Part shown: piece by piece, positions 9,396-20,542 of the stretch
Position numbering within the stretch: the stretch's first letter is position 1
Layout of the letters: each line of letters opens with the position of its first letter
From: Altimarinus sp964500515
GTDB taxonomy: Bacteria > Patescibacteriota > Gracilibacteria > BD1-5 > UBA6164
Direction: 5' to 3'
NCBI GenBank assembly: GCA_964500515.1
Contig: CAZCNE010000011.1
Span: forward strand, 1 to 36,446
Length of the DNA stretch: 36,446 nt
Made by a program: the position numbers and the translations under genes
The notes under the pieces: generated by a model
The model's input: the letters and a program-made list of their open reading frames with translations, nothing else
Database searches by the model: none
Told to the model about the DNA's origin: nothing

Positions 9396-10190
9396 TTAAT
9401 TTTTAGCTTTTTTCCTTTCTTCTTTTAATTTTCTTTTTTCCTCTATTTGTTCATCCAATTCTTTATTTTTTTCTTGCATATATTTTAGAAATTCTCATTT
9501 TTTAAATTTATATATATAAATTCAAATAATTACAGTAACTGCTATCATTATGTACATCATATAATCAATTATAAGTTGATAATATGTTGCAAATAAAACT
9601 CATAAAACAATTAAAATAATTGCCCGAAGTATTGATCAAATAATATTGTAAACAAAAAAAACTTTGTTTTTCATTCACATACTTCAAGCTATAAAAGGTA
9701 CAAAAGCTCTAGCAAGATTATGAAACTTTCATAAAATAATACCAATAGGTCACCATTTTTCTATTCATTTCTTTAGATATTTTAATTCAGTAGTTCAGAT
9801 TCAAAACCAAGTTCAATATTTTCTAAAAAAACTATCTCAATAATATCTTCATAAAAGGTATCATATATAATTACTTATTATTGCTCATAAAGAAGCTAAA
9901 ATCATAACATAAATAAGATTTGTTTTATTTATTTTTGCAAAAAATCATCAAACTATTAAAAGTATGTTTTGTCATGGAACAACAACTCATAAAACAGGAA
10001 ATCATTCAACAAGTCAGCTTAAAAATACTATCAAATAATTTAAATTTCATAGAGTATAAACTATTTTTTCTATCCAAGCAATAAAATCTTTTACTAATCA
10101 TGGTTTAACTAAAGCTAAAATTCATAAAGCTAGAGTTAAGAAAATTAAAAATTTCATTATTATATCAACAATTTTTGCTCAAAATTTCAT
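9396..10190 (-). CDS. DedA-family membrane protein
   Basis: A 264-residue polytopic protein of the DedA/SNARE-associated (VTT) superfamily, whose members are linked to lipid carrier flipping and membrane homeostasis. Seen: the re-entrant-loop motif VEGFPVLGVVVPGQ (E and G-x-x-x-P-G pattern), then ASLGAIISNYIGYLLGRYYG, a charged segment KYLKKGIEKWG, and GIILGKFHNLARAFVPFIAG, which carries the conserved R and P of the second half. A highly charged coiled tail (about 225-264) is added at the C terminus. The start at 10190 gives a short amphipathic lead; the ATG at 10157 is an alternative. Confidence 0.88.
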
Positions 10191-10266
10191 AAAATTTTAT
10201 TAAAATTAAAAATTTTTATTTTAACAATTACTTAAAATATATTAAATTTTATTCTCTATATTTTAT

Positions 10267-10295
10267 TTTACAAGTTTATTTTGATTTTTTATAAT
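10267..10295 (+). promoter_or_regulatory. promoter of secF
   Basis: TTTACA at 10267-10272 and TATAAT at 10290-10295 with a 17-base spacer, 39 bases before the secF ATG. A second TATAAT at 10302-10307 with TTGATT (10281-10286) 15 bases upstream is an alternative. Confidence 0.6.
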
Positions 10296-10334
10296 TCTTT
10301 TTATAATACAATAAATTTATTATTAAAAAATTTT

Positions 10335-11351
10335 ATGTTAAAAGTTATAAAAAATAGAAAAATATATTATTCTATATCAATTGTTTTGACAATTTTGTCA
10401 TTGATTTTTTTGTTTGTTATAAAATTAAATTTATGAATTGATATGACTTGATGAACTCAAATAGAATATACATATTCAAATAATATAGACTTACAAAAAG
10501 TAAGAGAAATTACGAATTCATTAAAAGATGATATAAAATATGAATGAAAAGAAGTCATAAACAATGTTGATGTTTACACTATCACTTGAGAAAAAAAGTT
10601 CGCAGTTATATCTTGATTTGATTCAAGTATAAATGAAAAATCTTTAGATGAACTGAAAATAAATTATAAAAATAAAATTTTTGAATCATTACAAAAAATT
10701 GATCCAGGTATAGAACAAAGTCAATATATAAATGTATGAAAAAGTTTTTGAGATTATATTAAAAGTACAGCTTATTTGACTTTATTTATATCTGTTTTAG
10801 CAATAGCTTTGTATTTAGCTTGGGCTTTTTCTTGAATACTTAAGTGATGGAATATAGTTCTTTCTTTTTCTTTTATAGTTATACTTACTTTAAGCCATGA
10901 TTTACTTGTTTCTGCTTGATTCTATGTTTTTACATCAAATTTTTTACCTGATTTTAAAATTGACACTTTTTTTATTACAGCTTTATTGACAATTTTGTGA
11001 TTTAGTGTGAATGACACAATTGTTATTTTTGATAAAATAAGAACTAATTTAAAAATTTATACAAAAAAAGAGAAAATGAGTTTAGATAAAATAATAGATT
11101 TATCTATAAATGAAACTATGACAAGAAGTGTTTATACAAGTCTTATGATTATATTTATGTTATTTTCTATACTTATTTTTTGACCAGAAACAATAAAATG
11201 ATTTGTTTTAACAATGATTTATTGAACTCTAATTTGAACTTATAGTTCGATTTTTATTGCTTCACCACTACTTTATGATTTAAATAAAAATTTAAGTTTA
11301 GAAATATATGAAAAAAAAGCAATTTCAAACGAAGATAAAATAATTGTATAA
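10335..11351 (+). CDS. secF: protein translocase subunit SecF
   Basis: A 338-residue subunit of SecDF, which uses the proton gradient to help pull proteins through SecYEG. TM1 at about 11-32, then the signature LGIDMTGGTQIEY, a periplasmic P1 domain of about 110 residues, and five further TM helices. The C-terminal half carries GFSVNDTIVIFDKIRTNL, the D-x-x-R motif shared by SecD and SecF, and TRSVYTSLM. Length fits SecF alone; no secD is adjacent. Gly codons of the signature are TGA. Confidence 0.92.
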
Positions 11352-11388
11352 TGTTTTTTAACGGTTTTAAAACTTAATTATTTGGATT

Positions 11389-12132
11389 ATGATAAAAATG
11401 CTAGTTTTTGATATGGATTGAACTCTTACTCCTAGTAGACAAGAGATAAAACCAGAAATGCTTGAATTATTAAAAAAGTTATTAAAAAAATATAAAGTTT
11501 GAATTATTTCAGGTTGAGATTTTGTTAGATTTGAAATTCAAATTTTACAATTTTTATGAAATGATGAAAATATTTTAAAAAATCTTTATATATGTCCAAC
11601 TCAATGATGAAAAATGTATGTTTATAAAAATAAAAAATGGGAAAAATTGTATAGTTTAGATTTTACAAAAAAAGAAAGAGAACACATATTAAAAACTCTT
11701 GAAAATGCAGTAGAAAAATTATGATTAAAACCCGAAAAAACTTATTGAGAATTGATTGAAGATAGATGAACTTTGATTTGTTATGCTGCATTATGACAAG
11801 AAGCTGATCCAAAACTTAAACTTGCTTATGATCCAGATTTTAAAAAAAGAGAAAAAATTAGAGATTTTATAAAAAATGATTTAGAATGATTTGAATTTCC
11901 TATATCATGATCAAGTTCTATTGATATAATCAGAAAATGACAGGATAAAGCTTTTTGAGTTTGAAAAATTATAGAGTTTGCTTGAATCAAAAAAAATGAA
12001 TTAATTTTTATTTGAGATAGAGTTGTTGCTTGATGAAATGATTATTCTCCACTTGAAAAAGGCTATATCTCAAAAAGAGTTTTTACTTTGGATGATACTA
12101 TGGATTTTATTTGAGATATTTTAAAAGAATAA
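11389..12132 (+). CDS. HAD-superfamily phosphomannomutase-like protein
   Basis: A 247-residue HAD-IIB protein similar to eukaryotic-type phosphomannomutase, which converts mannose-6-P and mannose-1-P. Motif I MLVFDMDGTLTPS gives nucleophile D8 and acid/base D10; motif II is IISGG; the cap contains CPTQGGKMYVYKN and ISGSSSIDIIRKG; motif IV is FIGDRVVAGGND. It heads the surface-sugar block and its stop overlaps the next ATG by one base (TAATG), so supply of an activated mannose-type sugar is likely. A plain sugar phosphatase is the alternative. An internal ATG at 11398 could also serve as start. Confidence 0.85.
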
Positions 12133-13286
12133 TGCAAAAAATTAATTTAATTCAATTTCTTCCATATTTTCCACCTCATAAATGATGACTAGAAACTGTT
12201 GCTGAAGAAATTTGAATTTATTGGGAGAAAAATAATCTGTGAAAATGCATTAATATTATTACAAGTTTTAATCAGAATAATGAAATTATAGAAAATGAAA
12301 AAATTGTTTTAAATTGAGAAGTAATTTGATATATAAAATATTGAGTTGAAAATTTAGTTATTCCAAGTTTTGAAATAATAAATAATTTCCCAGTTTATAA
12401 GATTTGGAGTAAAAAGTATAAATTAATAAAAAAATATTTAAAAGAAAAAATATCAAATAATCAAAAAAGTTTTAGAATAATAACTCATACTAGATTTTTT
12501 TTAACAAGTTTAATTTGATGAAAATTTGCTAGAAAAAATAAAATTAAATGGGTTCATATAGAACATTGAAGTGATTATGTTTTATTGTCAAGTAAGCTAA
12601 GAACTAAGATTGCATATATTTATGATAGAATTATTTGAAAATGGATTTTTAAAAATGTAGATAATATTTTAGCAATTAGTGATGCTTCTAAAAAATTTAT
12701 TTTGAAAGAATTTTGAGAAAGAGAAATAAATGTTTTTTATAGATGATTAGATATTGATTTTGAAAATATTATTGAAAAAAGTTGAGAAATAAAAATTGTC
12801 TTTATTGGGAGATTGGTGAAATTAAAATGAGTTGAGTTACTAGTAAAAGCATATAAAAACACAAATTTAAAAATTCAACTTATTATTATTTGAGATTGAG
12901 AAGAAAAAAAATATTTAGAAGAATTATCAAAATGAAAAAACATTAAATTTTTATGAATAAAAAATAAAGATTTTGTAATAGATTTTCTTTCTAAAAGTAA
13001 TTGTATTTTAGTGAACCCAAGTTATCAAGAATGACTTCCAAGTTCTGTAATTGAATGATTGTTAACTGAAAATATAGTTTTAGCAAGTAATGTTTGATGA
13101 ACAAAAGAAATATCAGATGAAAAAGACTTAATTTTGTTTAAAAAATGAGATATTGTAGATTTAGAAGAAAAGATAAATTATTCTATAGAAAATTATAATT
13201 TATTAAAAGGAAAAAGTAAAGAAAAGGTTAAAGAAAAATTTTCTTGGGAAAAAAATATTTTAAAACTTTATAGTTATATAAAATAA
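12132..13286 (+). CDS. glycosyltransferase family 4
   Basis: A 384-residue GT-B retaining glycosyltransferase transferring a sugar from a nucleotide donor to a surface-glycan intermediate. The N-terminal start FLPYFPPHKGGLETVAEE is the standard acceptor-side GT4 motif. The C-terminal Rossmann half has IVFIGRLVKLKGVELL (donor loop with R and K) and NPSYQEGLPSSVIEGL, the E-x7-E catalytic/nucleotide motif. Starts at the one-base TAATG overlap with the phosphomannomutase-like gene and ends in an identical overlap with the next transferase, so the three genes are translationally coupled. Confidence 0.9.
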
Positions 13287-14296
13287 TGCATAAAATATTA
13301 TTTATATTACAAAAAAGGAATGATGCAATTTGAATTGTTGATTTTTCAGTAAAAAAAGAATTGAAAAATATTAAACATAATTTTGTTTTTTTTGAACTTA
13401 AAGAAAAATGAGAAAATAAAATTGAAGTTATTTTAAATTATCTTATAAATATTTTTTTATTGTTAATAAAAGTATTTTGATTTAAAAAAGTTTATTTTTC
13501 TTGGGAAAATCCATATGTTATTTTTGTAAAATTTTTTTATCCTTGGAAAAAAATTTTTATGTGTGTTCATCATGTTGAGGATTATTGGTGAAAATCTTTT
13601 GTTTGAAAACTTATCTTAAAATCTGTTTATAAATTTATAACAATTTCAAATTTCACAAAAAAACAACTTATTTGAATTTGAGCATCAGAAAAAGATATTT
13701 TTGTAAATTATAATTGAATAAATAAAGATTTTTTTCAAGAAAAAATAAAAAACTTTTTAGGTTTTCCATATATTTTATATGTATGAACTGAATTAGAAAG
13801 AAAAAACTTAAAAAATCTTTTTGATTCCTTTAAGTTAGTCTTGGAAAAATATGAAAATATAAAATTGATTAAAATATGATTATCTTTTGATAAAATTGAA
13901 GAGAAAAAAAATAATGATTATATAAAAAAATTAAAAATAGAAAAAAATGTTATTTTTATTAGAAAAAATTTATCACATATAGAATTAAGAAAATACTATT
14001 CAAATGCAATCTGTTATGTATCAGTTTCAAAACTGGAATGATTTTGACTTACAATTCCTGAAGCTCTTGCTTGTGGATGTCCTGTTGTTGTATCTAATAT
14101 TGAACCATTTCAAGAAATATTATGAACTAGTCAAATAATTGTAAACCTAAATGATATACATGAAATATCTAAATGAATTTTAATATATATTGAAGATAAA
14201 TATTTTAGAGAAAAAATGATTAAAGAATGAATGCAAATTACCAAAAAATTTAATTGGGTAGAGAATGTAAATATTTTAATAAAGTTTTTGAATTAA
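13286..14296 (+). CDS. glycosyltransferase (GT-B, GT4-like)
   Basis: A 336-residue second transferase of the same operon. The N-terminal half is divergent (HKILFILQKRNDAIGIVDF). The C-terminal half shows YILYVGTELERKNLKNLF, a donor-binding strand with R-K, and YVSVSKLEGFGLTIPEALA with the E-x7-E motif, then CGCPVVVSNIEPFQEI. This is typical GT4. Acceptor and sugar cannot be told. Its last 21 bases overlap the 3' end of the opposing GT8 gene. Confidence 0.88.
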
Positions 14297-15253
14297 TTTT
14301 GTTATAATTTGCTTTGGTTTATATATCAAATAATAATAATTTTTTTCTGATAAATTTACCATAAAAAAAATAAATAGCCTGTTATTTATAAATTTAAAAA
14401 ATCATTTTATACTAAATTTATCAATATTTTTTGCATTTCTGTTTTTAAAAGCAGTTTGATTTCTATATAACCAATATATATTTTTTTTAGGATGATCGCA
14501 AAAATACTTCCAAGGTTTTTCTCAGGCATAATGAATTATAATAGGATTTTCTATAGATTCAAAAAATTCTTTTTTCTTATATCATAAATTTTTGTATTTT
14601 TTCGTATAAAAATTTAAAGGTAAAGAATTATATTTTGGCTCAAGATTTAACCATTGATTTTTTCATATTTGATTTAGTGCTTGTTGATCATTATCAAATA
14701 AATTATCTTTATTTTTTATAATGTATTTCTTAACTTTTTCAAAAAATTTTTCTTTTCTAATTTTTTCTAAATTTAGAAGTAAAACTCAAGCATTAAAAAA
14801 AATAGAATCCTTTCAAAAATTTAATTTATCTTTATAATAATTTCTTAGAGTTATTTCAGAAACCGCTCAAAAATAATAATTTGTTATATCATAGGAAAAA
14901 ATTTTACTTAAATCTTTATCAATAATTACATCACAATCAATGTATAAGATTTTTTTTATATTTTTCAATAGCTTTCAAATTTCTAATCTATAGTATGTAG
15001 CTATTCATATATTACAAGGATATTCTTTATAAGAAGAATTCTCAAATTTTAGATAATATATTTTGAAATTTTTAAAATTTGCAATTGATTTTAGTATTTT
15101 TTCTTTGTTTTCTTTTCTTATTCATCAATCTAATATAAATATATTTGCTAAAAATGATTTGTTTAAATTTTTTATAAGTGAAAATATAGCTACTCATAAA
15201 TGAGGAGCATAAGAATCATCAGAAGCAAAACATATATCTACTACTTTTTCCAT
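14276..15253 (-). CDS. glycosyltransferase family 8
   Basis: A 325-residue GT-A retaining transferase similar to LPS glucosyl/galactosyltransferases. Evidence: DICFASDDSYAPHLGVAIFS at the N terminus, YIDCDVII with the metal-binding D106-C-D108, FFNAGVLLLNLEKIR, DNDQQALNQI and IIHYAGEKPWKYF (the His that coordinates the metal). It is the last gene of the minus-strand series, and its ATG overlaps the stop of the upstream transferase by 13 bases. The C-terminal tail is basic and could lie on the membrane. Confidence 0.92.
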
Positions 15254-16218
15254 ATTATTTTTTCTAAGTAAGCTTTTCTTATTTTTTCATATAATCATAT
15301 TTTTTTTAGAAAAATTGATATGTATTTTACAAAATTATATTTTAAAAATTGAGGTAATATTTTTATAAAATATTTTAATCAATTATTTCTTTCATTATAA
15401 TAATCTATAATAAATTTTTTTGTGCTTCATTGAAAATGAAGAGCATTAAATTTTATTTTATCATTATTTAAAAATCAATAAATGCTTTTATTTTCAAAAA
15501 CAATTTTTTTTAATCAAAATTTTTCTTTAAATCATTCTGAAAATCAAAGATTGTTATCAAAGACTTCTTTATTTTTTATAATTCATATATCGTTTGAAAT
15601 TAAATTTTTGGTTTTCTTTAAAAATAAATAAAATAAAGTCATATCTGTTATACTGTTACTTTTGTCTTCATAAAAGTTTCAATTGTTTCTATAAATTACT
15701 GCATATTTTTCTCATTTATAATATCTTTCTAATTCTTTTATGTTTTCTTTTTTTTTGTAAATATCAAATACAAAATTTTTAAATTTCTCAAGTCATATTA
15801 TATTTCAAAAAAATACGTGTCAACAAGATCCAACATAATTAAATTCACTTCAAGATAGATTTTTTTTAAAATATTCTATTAAATTTGAAAATACCATAAC
15901 ATCGGAATCTATGTGACAAATATTTTCTATACTATTTTTTTTTATATATTCTAATAATATAAACCATCTTTGAATACAAAATATCTCAAATTCATATGCA
16001 ATATGACTCATATGCTTATATATTTGTTCAAAATTTTTGGAAAAATCAAAATAATTTTCAATACTTTCAATTTCAATAATATTTTTTAAAAAAACTTTTG
16101 TTTTATCTAAATTGTCTGTTAACAAAATAATATCATTTTTTTTATGATATTTTAAAAGCTGTTTTACTGTATATTTAAGATATTCTTGAGTTCATTTATG
16201 TATTAAAACTATTTTCAT
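15241..16218 (-). CDS. putative GT-A type glycosyltransferase
   Basis: A 325-residue protein beginning MKIVLIHKGTQEYLKYTVKQ, the first strand of a nucleotide-diphospho-sugar fold. The DXD metal motif is D104-S-D106 in CHIDSDVMVF. A middle block (SITDMTLFYLFLKK) and NALHFQGSTKKFI resemble capsular glycosyltransferases that end with a conserved His-x-Gln-G. I do not recognise a named family beyond GT-A. It lies 2 bases after a methyltransferase stop and overlaps the GT8 gene, so it belongs to the same transcript. Several glycines are TGA. Confidence 0.75.
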
Positions 16219-16220
16219 AA

Positions 16221-16928
16221 TTATATTTTTTGTACTAAAATAAAATTATTTAGATATACTCTTTTATTTTTTGAAAAATCTAATAAAGATAAAGTGTTTA
16301 TAATTATTTGACTTGGAATTCATAAAATTATATTTAAGAATATTTTCATATATTTATTTTTTCTATTATGAATTATCTGAGCTATGTACCATCTTTTAAG
16401 TTGTAATAAAGTTAGATAATAATTTCATAATCTATTATGTTTTATTATTTTAAATCAGTTTTTTTCTAAAATATCTTTAATTCAAAAATATGTATAACGT
16501 GCAAAATCATAAGGTTCTTCATGTTCTCAAATCATAAAAGGTATTGTAACTATTCAATATCATCATTTTTTTAAAACTCTATTTATTTCTTGTAAAATCT
16601 CATCTATATTAAAAACATGTTCTAGAGTTTCTGTTGATATAAATGAATCAAAATTATTATCTTTAAAAGGTATTTTTTTTCCATCCCAATAAATATCTAT
16701 ATTATTTTTTGCATTATCATGTCAAGAATTCTTAAAATCAAGTCAGATATATTCTTTGTAATTAAATAGATCTTTATATGGTTTTTCTCAATATCAAAAA
16801 TCTAATACTTTTCAAATTATAAATTGAGAATTATCTATTATTTCATTGTATAAAAGTTTTCTTATAATGTAACTAGGGTTTAGCAAAAAAGAAGACATTC
16901 ATGAACCAAAATTTAATTTATTTTTCAT
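16221..16928 (-). CDS. class I SAM-dependent methyltransferase
   Basis: A 235-residue Rossmann methyltransferase. Motif I is KVLDFGYGEKPYKDLF, an acidic residue ends the second strand (YIGLDF), then WDGKKIPFKDNNFDSFIST and ETLEHVFNIDEILQEINRVL, the common post-motif helix, and KKGGYGIVTIPF. This set resembles Methyltransf_11 enzymes found in glycan clusters, where they methylate sugars or lipid carriers. A hydrophobic C-terminal stretch (about 196-215) may contact the membrane. Neighbours are close on both sides (6 and 2 bases). Confidence 0.87.
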
Positions 16929-16934
16929 AATTAT

Positions 16935-17723
16935 TTATCTATTATTTTTAAAATTAAAAAAGTCTTTTTCCATTTTAAATAAAAATCATATTAAAAACAT
17001 TATTAAATAAATTAAAATTATTAGTTCTTTGGAAAAAATATATATTATACTAAAAAATACTAATAAATAAAAATAAATAACACTTAAAGGTAATTTATTT
17101 ATTCATCAAAACTCTTGGTTATATTTTAATATTAAATTGTATAATTTAGTTATAATAAAAATAAAAGTAGAGTATATAAAAACTTGATTTATATTATCTA
17201 AATAAAAAAATAAAATACAAAATGGTATAAGAAATTTTGAAAAATGAAGTAAAGATATTGATAAAAAATTAAATTTATAGTTTCTTATAAAGTTATGTAG
17301 ATAAAAAGTAATTTGAGTAAAAACTATAAGAAATAAAAAAATTAAAGATAATTGAAAATTAAACCTTCATATAAAAATAATAGATATTAATACAATAAAA
17401 ACTCTCAAAAATATTTGGAAATATATAAATTTATCTCATACATTTTTATCAATTCTAAAGCTTGGTTTTTTCTCTTTTTTTATAGAAAAATAATCATTTA
17501 TTATATATCAGATTTCGTATTGGATATAATAAATTATTAATAAAAATATATATAAAAGTATAATATATATATTAAGCAAATTTTTTTCAACAATTATTCA
17601 ATAAAAAAAAGGAACAGACATAAATAGAACATTTTCAGTAAGAAAATGAAATATTCATTTTAATCATTTAAATCTAGTATTGTAAGAATAAAATAAAGGT
17701 GAGTATTTTTTAAATAAATTCAT
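16935..17723 (-). CDS. polytopic membrane protein, possibly UbiA-like
   Basis: A 262-residue protein with about eight hydrophobic helices and few polar loops. One loop, IQYEIGYIINDYFSIKKEKK, has the N-D of UbiA-type prenyltransferases, but the further Asp residues of the usual ND-x2-D-x3-D motif are missing. It overlaps the upstream HAD gene by 14 bases. Polyprenyl-phosphate sugar transferases of the UbiA group are often paired or fused with HAD phosphatases, which fits. Assignment remains tentative; it may be a related non-catalytic or unrecognised lipid-carrier protein. Confidence 0.6.
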
Positions 17724-18372
17724 ATTTTAATTTTTTATTTTTTAATTTTTGATTCCAATAATCTTCATTTTTTAATTTAACTATGTATAATTCTAGAGAT
17801 TTATTTTTTTTAAGAAAATAATTTATAAGAGATATGTCTTCCATATTGTCAGTGTAAAAAATTATTTTATCAAATCATAATATATTAAAAAATTTTTGTT
17901 CAAAAATAATTTCTTTTTTTCAAAGTAAATCAAAAATATATTTTCAAGTGTAAATTCAATTTTTAACTTCTAATTTTGAACAAAAATAATCAAATTTAAA
18001 TTTATTAGCTAAAATTTCTATAGGTTGGTTTATAGATGCAGATAAAAGTATAATTTTTTCGTTTTTATATTTTTCTATTTCGGAAATATTTATTAAATTT
18101 TTAAAATATATTTCAGAAAATTCTTTATCAAATTTTTTAACTTCTTCTTTTTTTAATCATTTAAAAAAATTTCATATAATTATTCTACTAAAATCTTTTC
18201 TTAAAATTTTATTTATAAATACGTAAAAAATCCATATATATTTTTTAAGAAAAAAAGGATAATAATATCTCTTATATCATTTTTTTATTAAAAATCTTAT
18301 ATAATCTATTGTTGAATTTCAATTATATAATGTTCAACAAACATCAAAAATGACTAAAGTTTTATTTTCCAT
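17710..18372 (-). CDS. HAD-superfamily phosphatase (HAD-IB like) with Cys in motif I
   Basis: A 220-residue protein with motif I LVIFDVCGTLY. The nucleophile Asp is present, but the second Asp of DxDGT, the general acid/base, is Cys. Motif II is IILLSAS; a helical cap lies between (about 20-95); motif III K is in NGIYTGKYI; motif IV is IFYTDNMEDISLI, resembling serine phosphatase-type proteins. It is coupled by overlaps to a methyltransferase upstream and the UbiA-like membrane protein downstream. It probably acts on a phosphorylated lipid or sugar intermediate. Whether Cys supports catalysis is unknown. Confidence 0.75.
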
Positions 18373-19069
18373 TTTTTTGAATTATACTTATAAATTCCCA
18401 AGTATTTATTTTTGGAAAACTTCTTCACATTCATTTCCAATATATTTTTGTGAGATTTAAAAAAAATAAATATACAAGTCTTTTAAAAAATATTCATGTT
18501 CATACATGTGAATTTAAATGTATTATTTTATAATTTTTAATATTCTCATTTAATAATTGTTCAAAAGAATTAGGACAGTAAGAAGTTTTATGGGTTAAAT
18601 CAAAGTATCTATGTTTGCTTGCCTCTATTGTACTTTCACAATTTGGCATATAATTTATCCATATTCCTCATTTTTTTAAAGATTGATAAATAAGTTTTAT
18701 ACAGCTTTCTCTTTCTTCTTCATTTAGATGTTCAAAAACATGAGACATATAAACTAAATCATATTTTTCTTTTTTATCTTTCAGAAAATCTCAAAAAGAA
18801 ATAATATTAAATTTGTATTTAGGATATTTTTTTTGTAAATCATTTAAGAAAAATCAGTCAATATCTATTCAGGTATAGTTTTTAATTCATTTGTTTCTAC
18901 AAACTTCAGTAAAACCTCAAGCTCAAAAACCTATCTCTAATATTTCTAAATCTTTATTTAAAAATCCTCAGATTTCTTTTTCACTTTTTTCTATTAAATA
19001 TTTAAAATCACTTTCTTTTAAACCTCATAAGTTTTTGTATGCAGGATTATTTGTGAAATAGTTGTTCAT
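18362..19069 (-). CDS. class I SAM-dependent methyltransferase
   Basis: A 235-residue methyltransferase. Motif I is LEILEIGFGAGGFTEVC, the acidic strand end is YTGIDID, then DLVYMSHVFEHLNEEE, a strong Methyltransf_23-type motif, and LKKGGIWINYMPNCES. It starts the minus-strand series MT-HAD-membrane-MT-GT-GT8 and overlaps the HAD gene by 11 bases. A sugar or O-antigen end-cap methylation role is inferred from context. The 120 bases upstream, before the dehydrogenase gene, hold only A/T-rich sequence and presumably the promoter. Confidence 0.88.
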
Positions 19070-19189
19070 AATACTATATAGCTAAGAATTTATAAATATA
19101 TATTTTTCGTTTTAGATATAATTTAAAGTAATATATTTAATTTTCAATAAAAATTATTTGAAATAATTTATTTAATCTATTATTAAAAA

Positions 19190-20506
19190 CTAAATCCCAA
19201 CTCCCACATACTTTATCCCTAAACTTTCAATACTCTCTTTATTAAGGATATTTCTTCAATCAAAGATAATTTTATCTTTTAATCTTATATTTTCAAATTT
19301 TTCTAAAAGTATATTTTTGTCTTCATTTGCTATAAGTAAAAAATTTATATCTTTAGTCAAATCTTTAAAATTTTCACAAATTTCAATTGGATAAAATCAT
19401 CTACTTGAAGACAAAGTAAATCATTCAATAAATTTAGAAAAATTTTCTCTAGCTTCTTTTGTATAATCAAAAACTTTTAATTTTGCTCATAAAAAAAGTA
19501 ATTTTTTTACAATTTCAAGTCATCTTGATTCTCTTAAATCATCAGTTCAAGGTTTAAATGAAATTCAAGCAATTCAAATAGTTTTTGAGTGCAAATTTCA
19601 GTCAAATTCGGCTAAAATCTTATCTATAAAATAATCAACTTGAGAATCGTTAACTTCATCAACTTTTGAAATTATTCATCATTCCAAGGAATTTTCATTA
19701 AATTGATGAATCAGAGATTTTACATCTTTTGGAAAGCAAGAACCTCAATATCAAATTCAAGCATTTAAAAATTTTTTTCAAATTCTATCATCAAGTCAAA
19801 TAGCTAAACTTATATCTTTTATGTTTGCTCAAACTTTGTCAGAAAGCCTAGCAATTTCATTTATAAAAGTGATTTTTGTTGCCAAAAAACTGTTTGCACT
19901 ATATTTGATCAATTCTGCAGTTTGCCAATCTGTAAGTATTAAATTTATTTTTTTATCTAAAAAATAAGAATAAACATTTTTTATTTTTTCTATATTTTTT
20001 TTATTTTTTAAGTTTTTAAAACCTAAAACTATTCTATCAGGATTAAAAAAATCTTTTAGAGCAATTCATTCTCTTAAAAATTCAGGATTTGAAACTATTT
20101 TATTTTTTTTGTCTAAAAACTCATAAATTTTTTTGTTTGTTCAAACAGGAACTGTAGATTTTATCACAATTATTTCATCTCAATCTAAATATGCTTTTAT
20201 ATCTTTACATGCTCAAAATACATATGATAAATTTGTTTTTCAAGAATCATCTTGTGGAGTTCAAACACAAATAAAAATTATTTCGCTTCATTTTATTTCT
20301 GAAACATCTGTTGTGAAATTGATATTTTTTCAAGTCTCTTTTAAAAGTTCTTCAAGTCAATCCTCATAAATAGTTATTTCTCAATTTTTAAGTTTATTTA
20401 TTTTATCTTCAAATACATCAACTGAAACAATATCAAAACCAAGTTTTGCAAGTCAAACTGCTTGAATTAATCAGATATATCAAGTTCATATAATAGAAAT
20501 TTTCAT
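19190..20506 (-). CDS. UDP-glucose 6-dehydrogenase family protein
   Basis: A 438-residue nucleotide-sugar dehydrogenase that oxidises a UDP-sugar (usually UDP-Glc to UDP-GlcA) with two NAD+. The Rossmann motif GTGYIG (7-12) opens the N-terminal domain; FICVGTPQD and STVPVGT follow; the central helix has LIKYSANSFLATKITFINE; catalytic C257 lies in GIGYGGSCFPKDV; and the C-terminal domain shows GISFKPGTDDLRESRGLEIV. All domains are complete. GDP-mannose or UDP-ManNAc dehydrogenases share the fold, so the exact sugar is uncertain. It sits 36 bases after the flippase gene. Confidence 0.92.
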
Positions 20507-20542
20507 AATTTTTTATTAATTTTTTAAATTTTACTCAAATTT

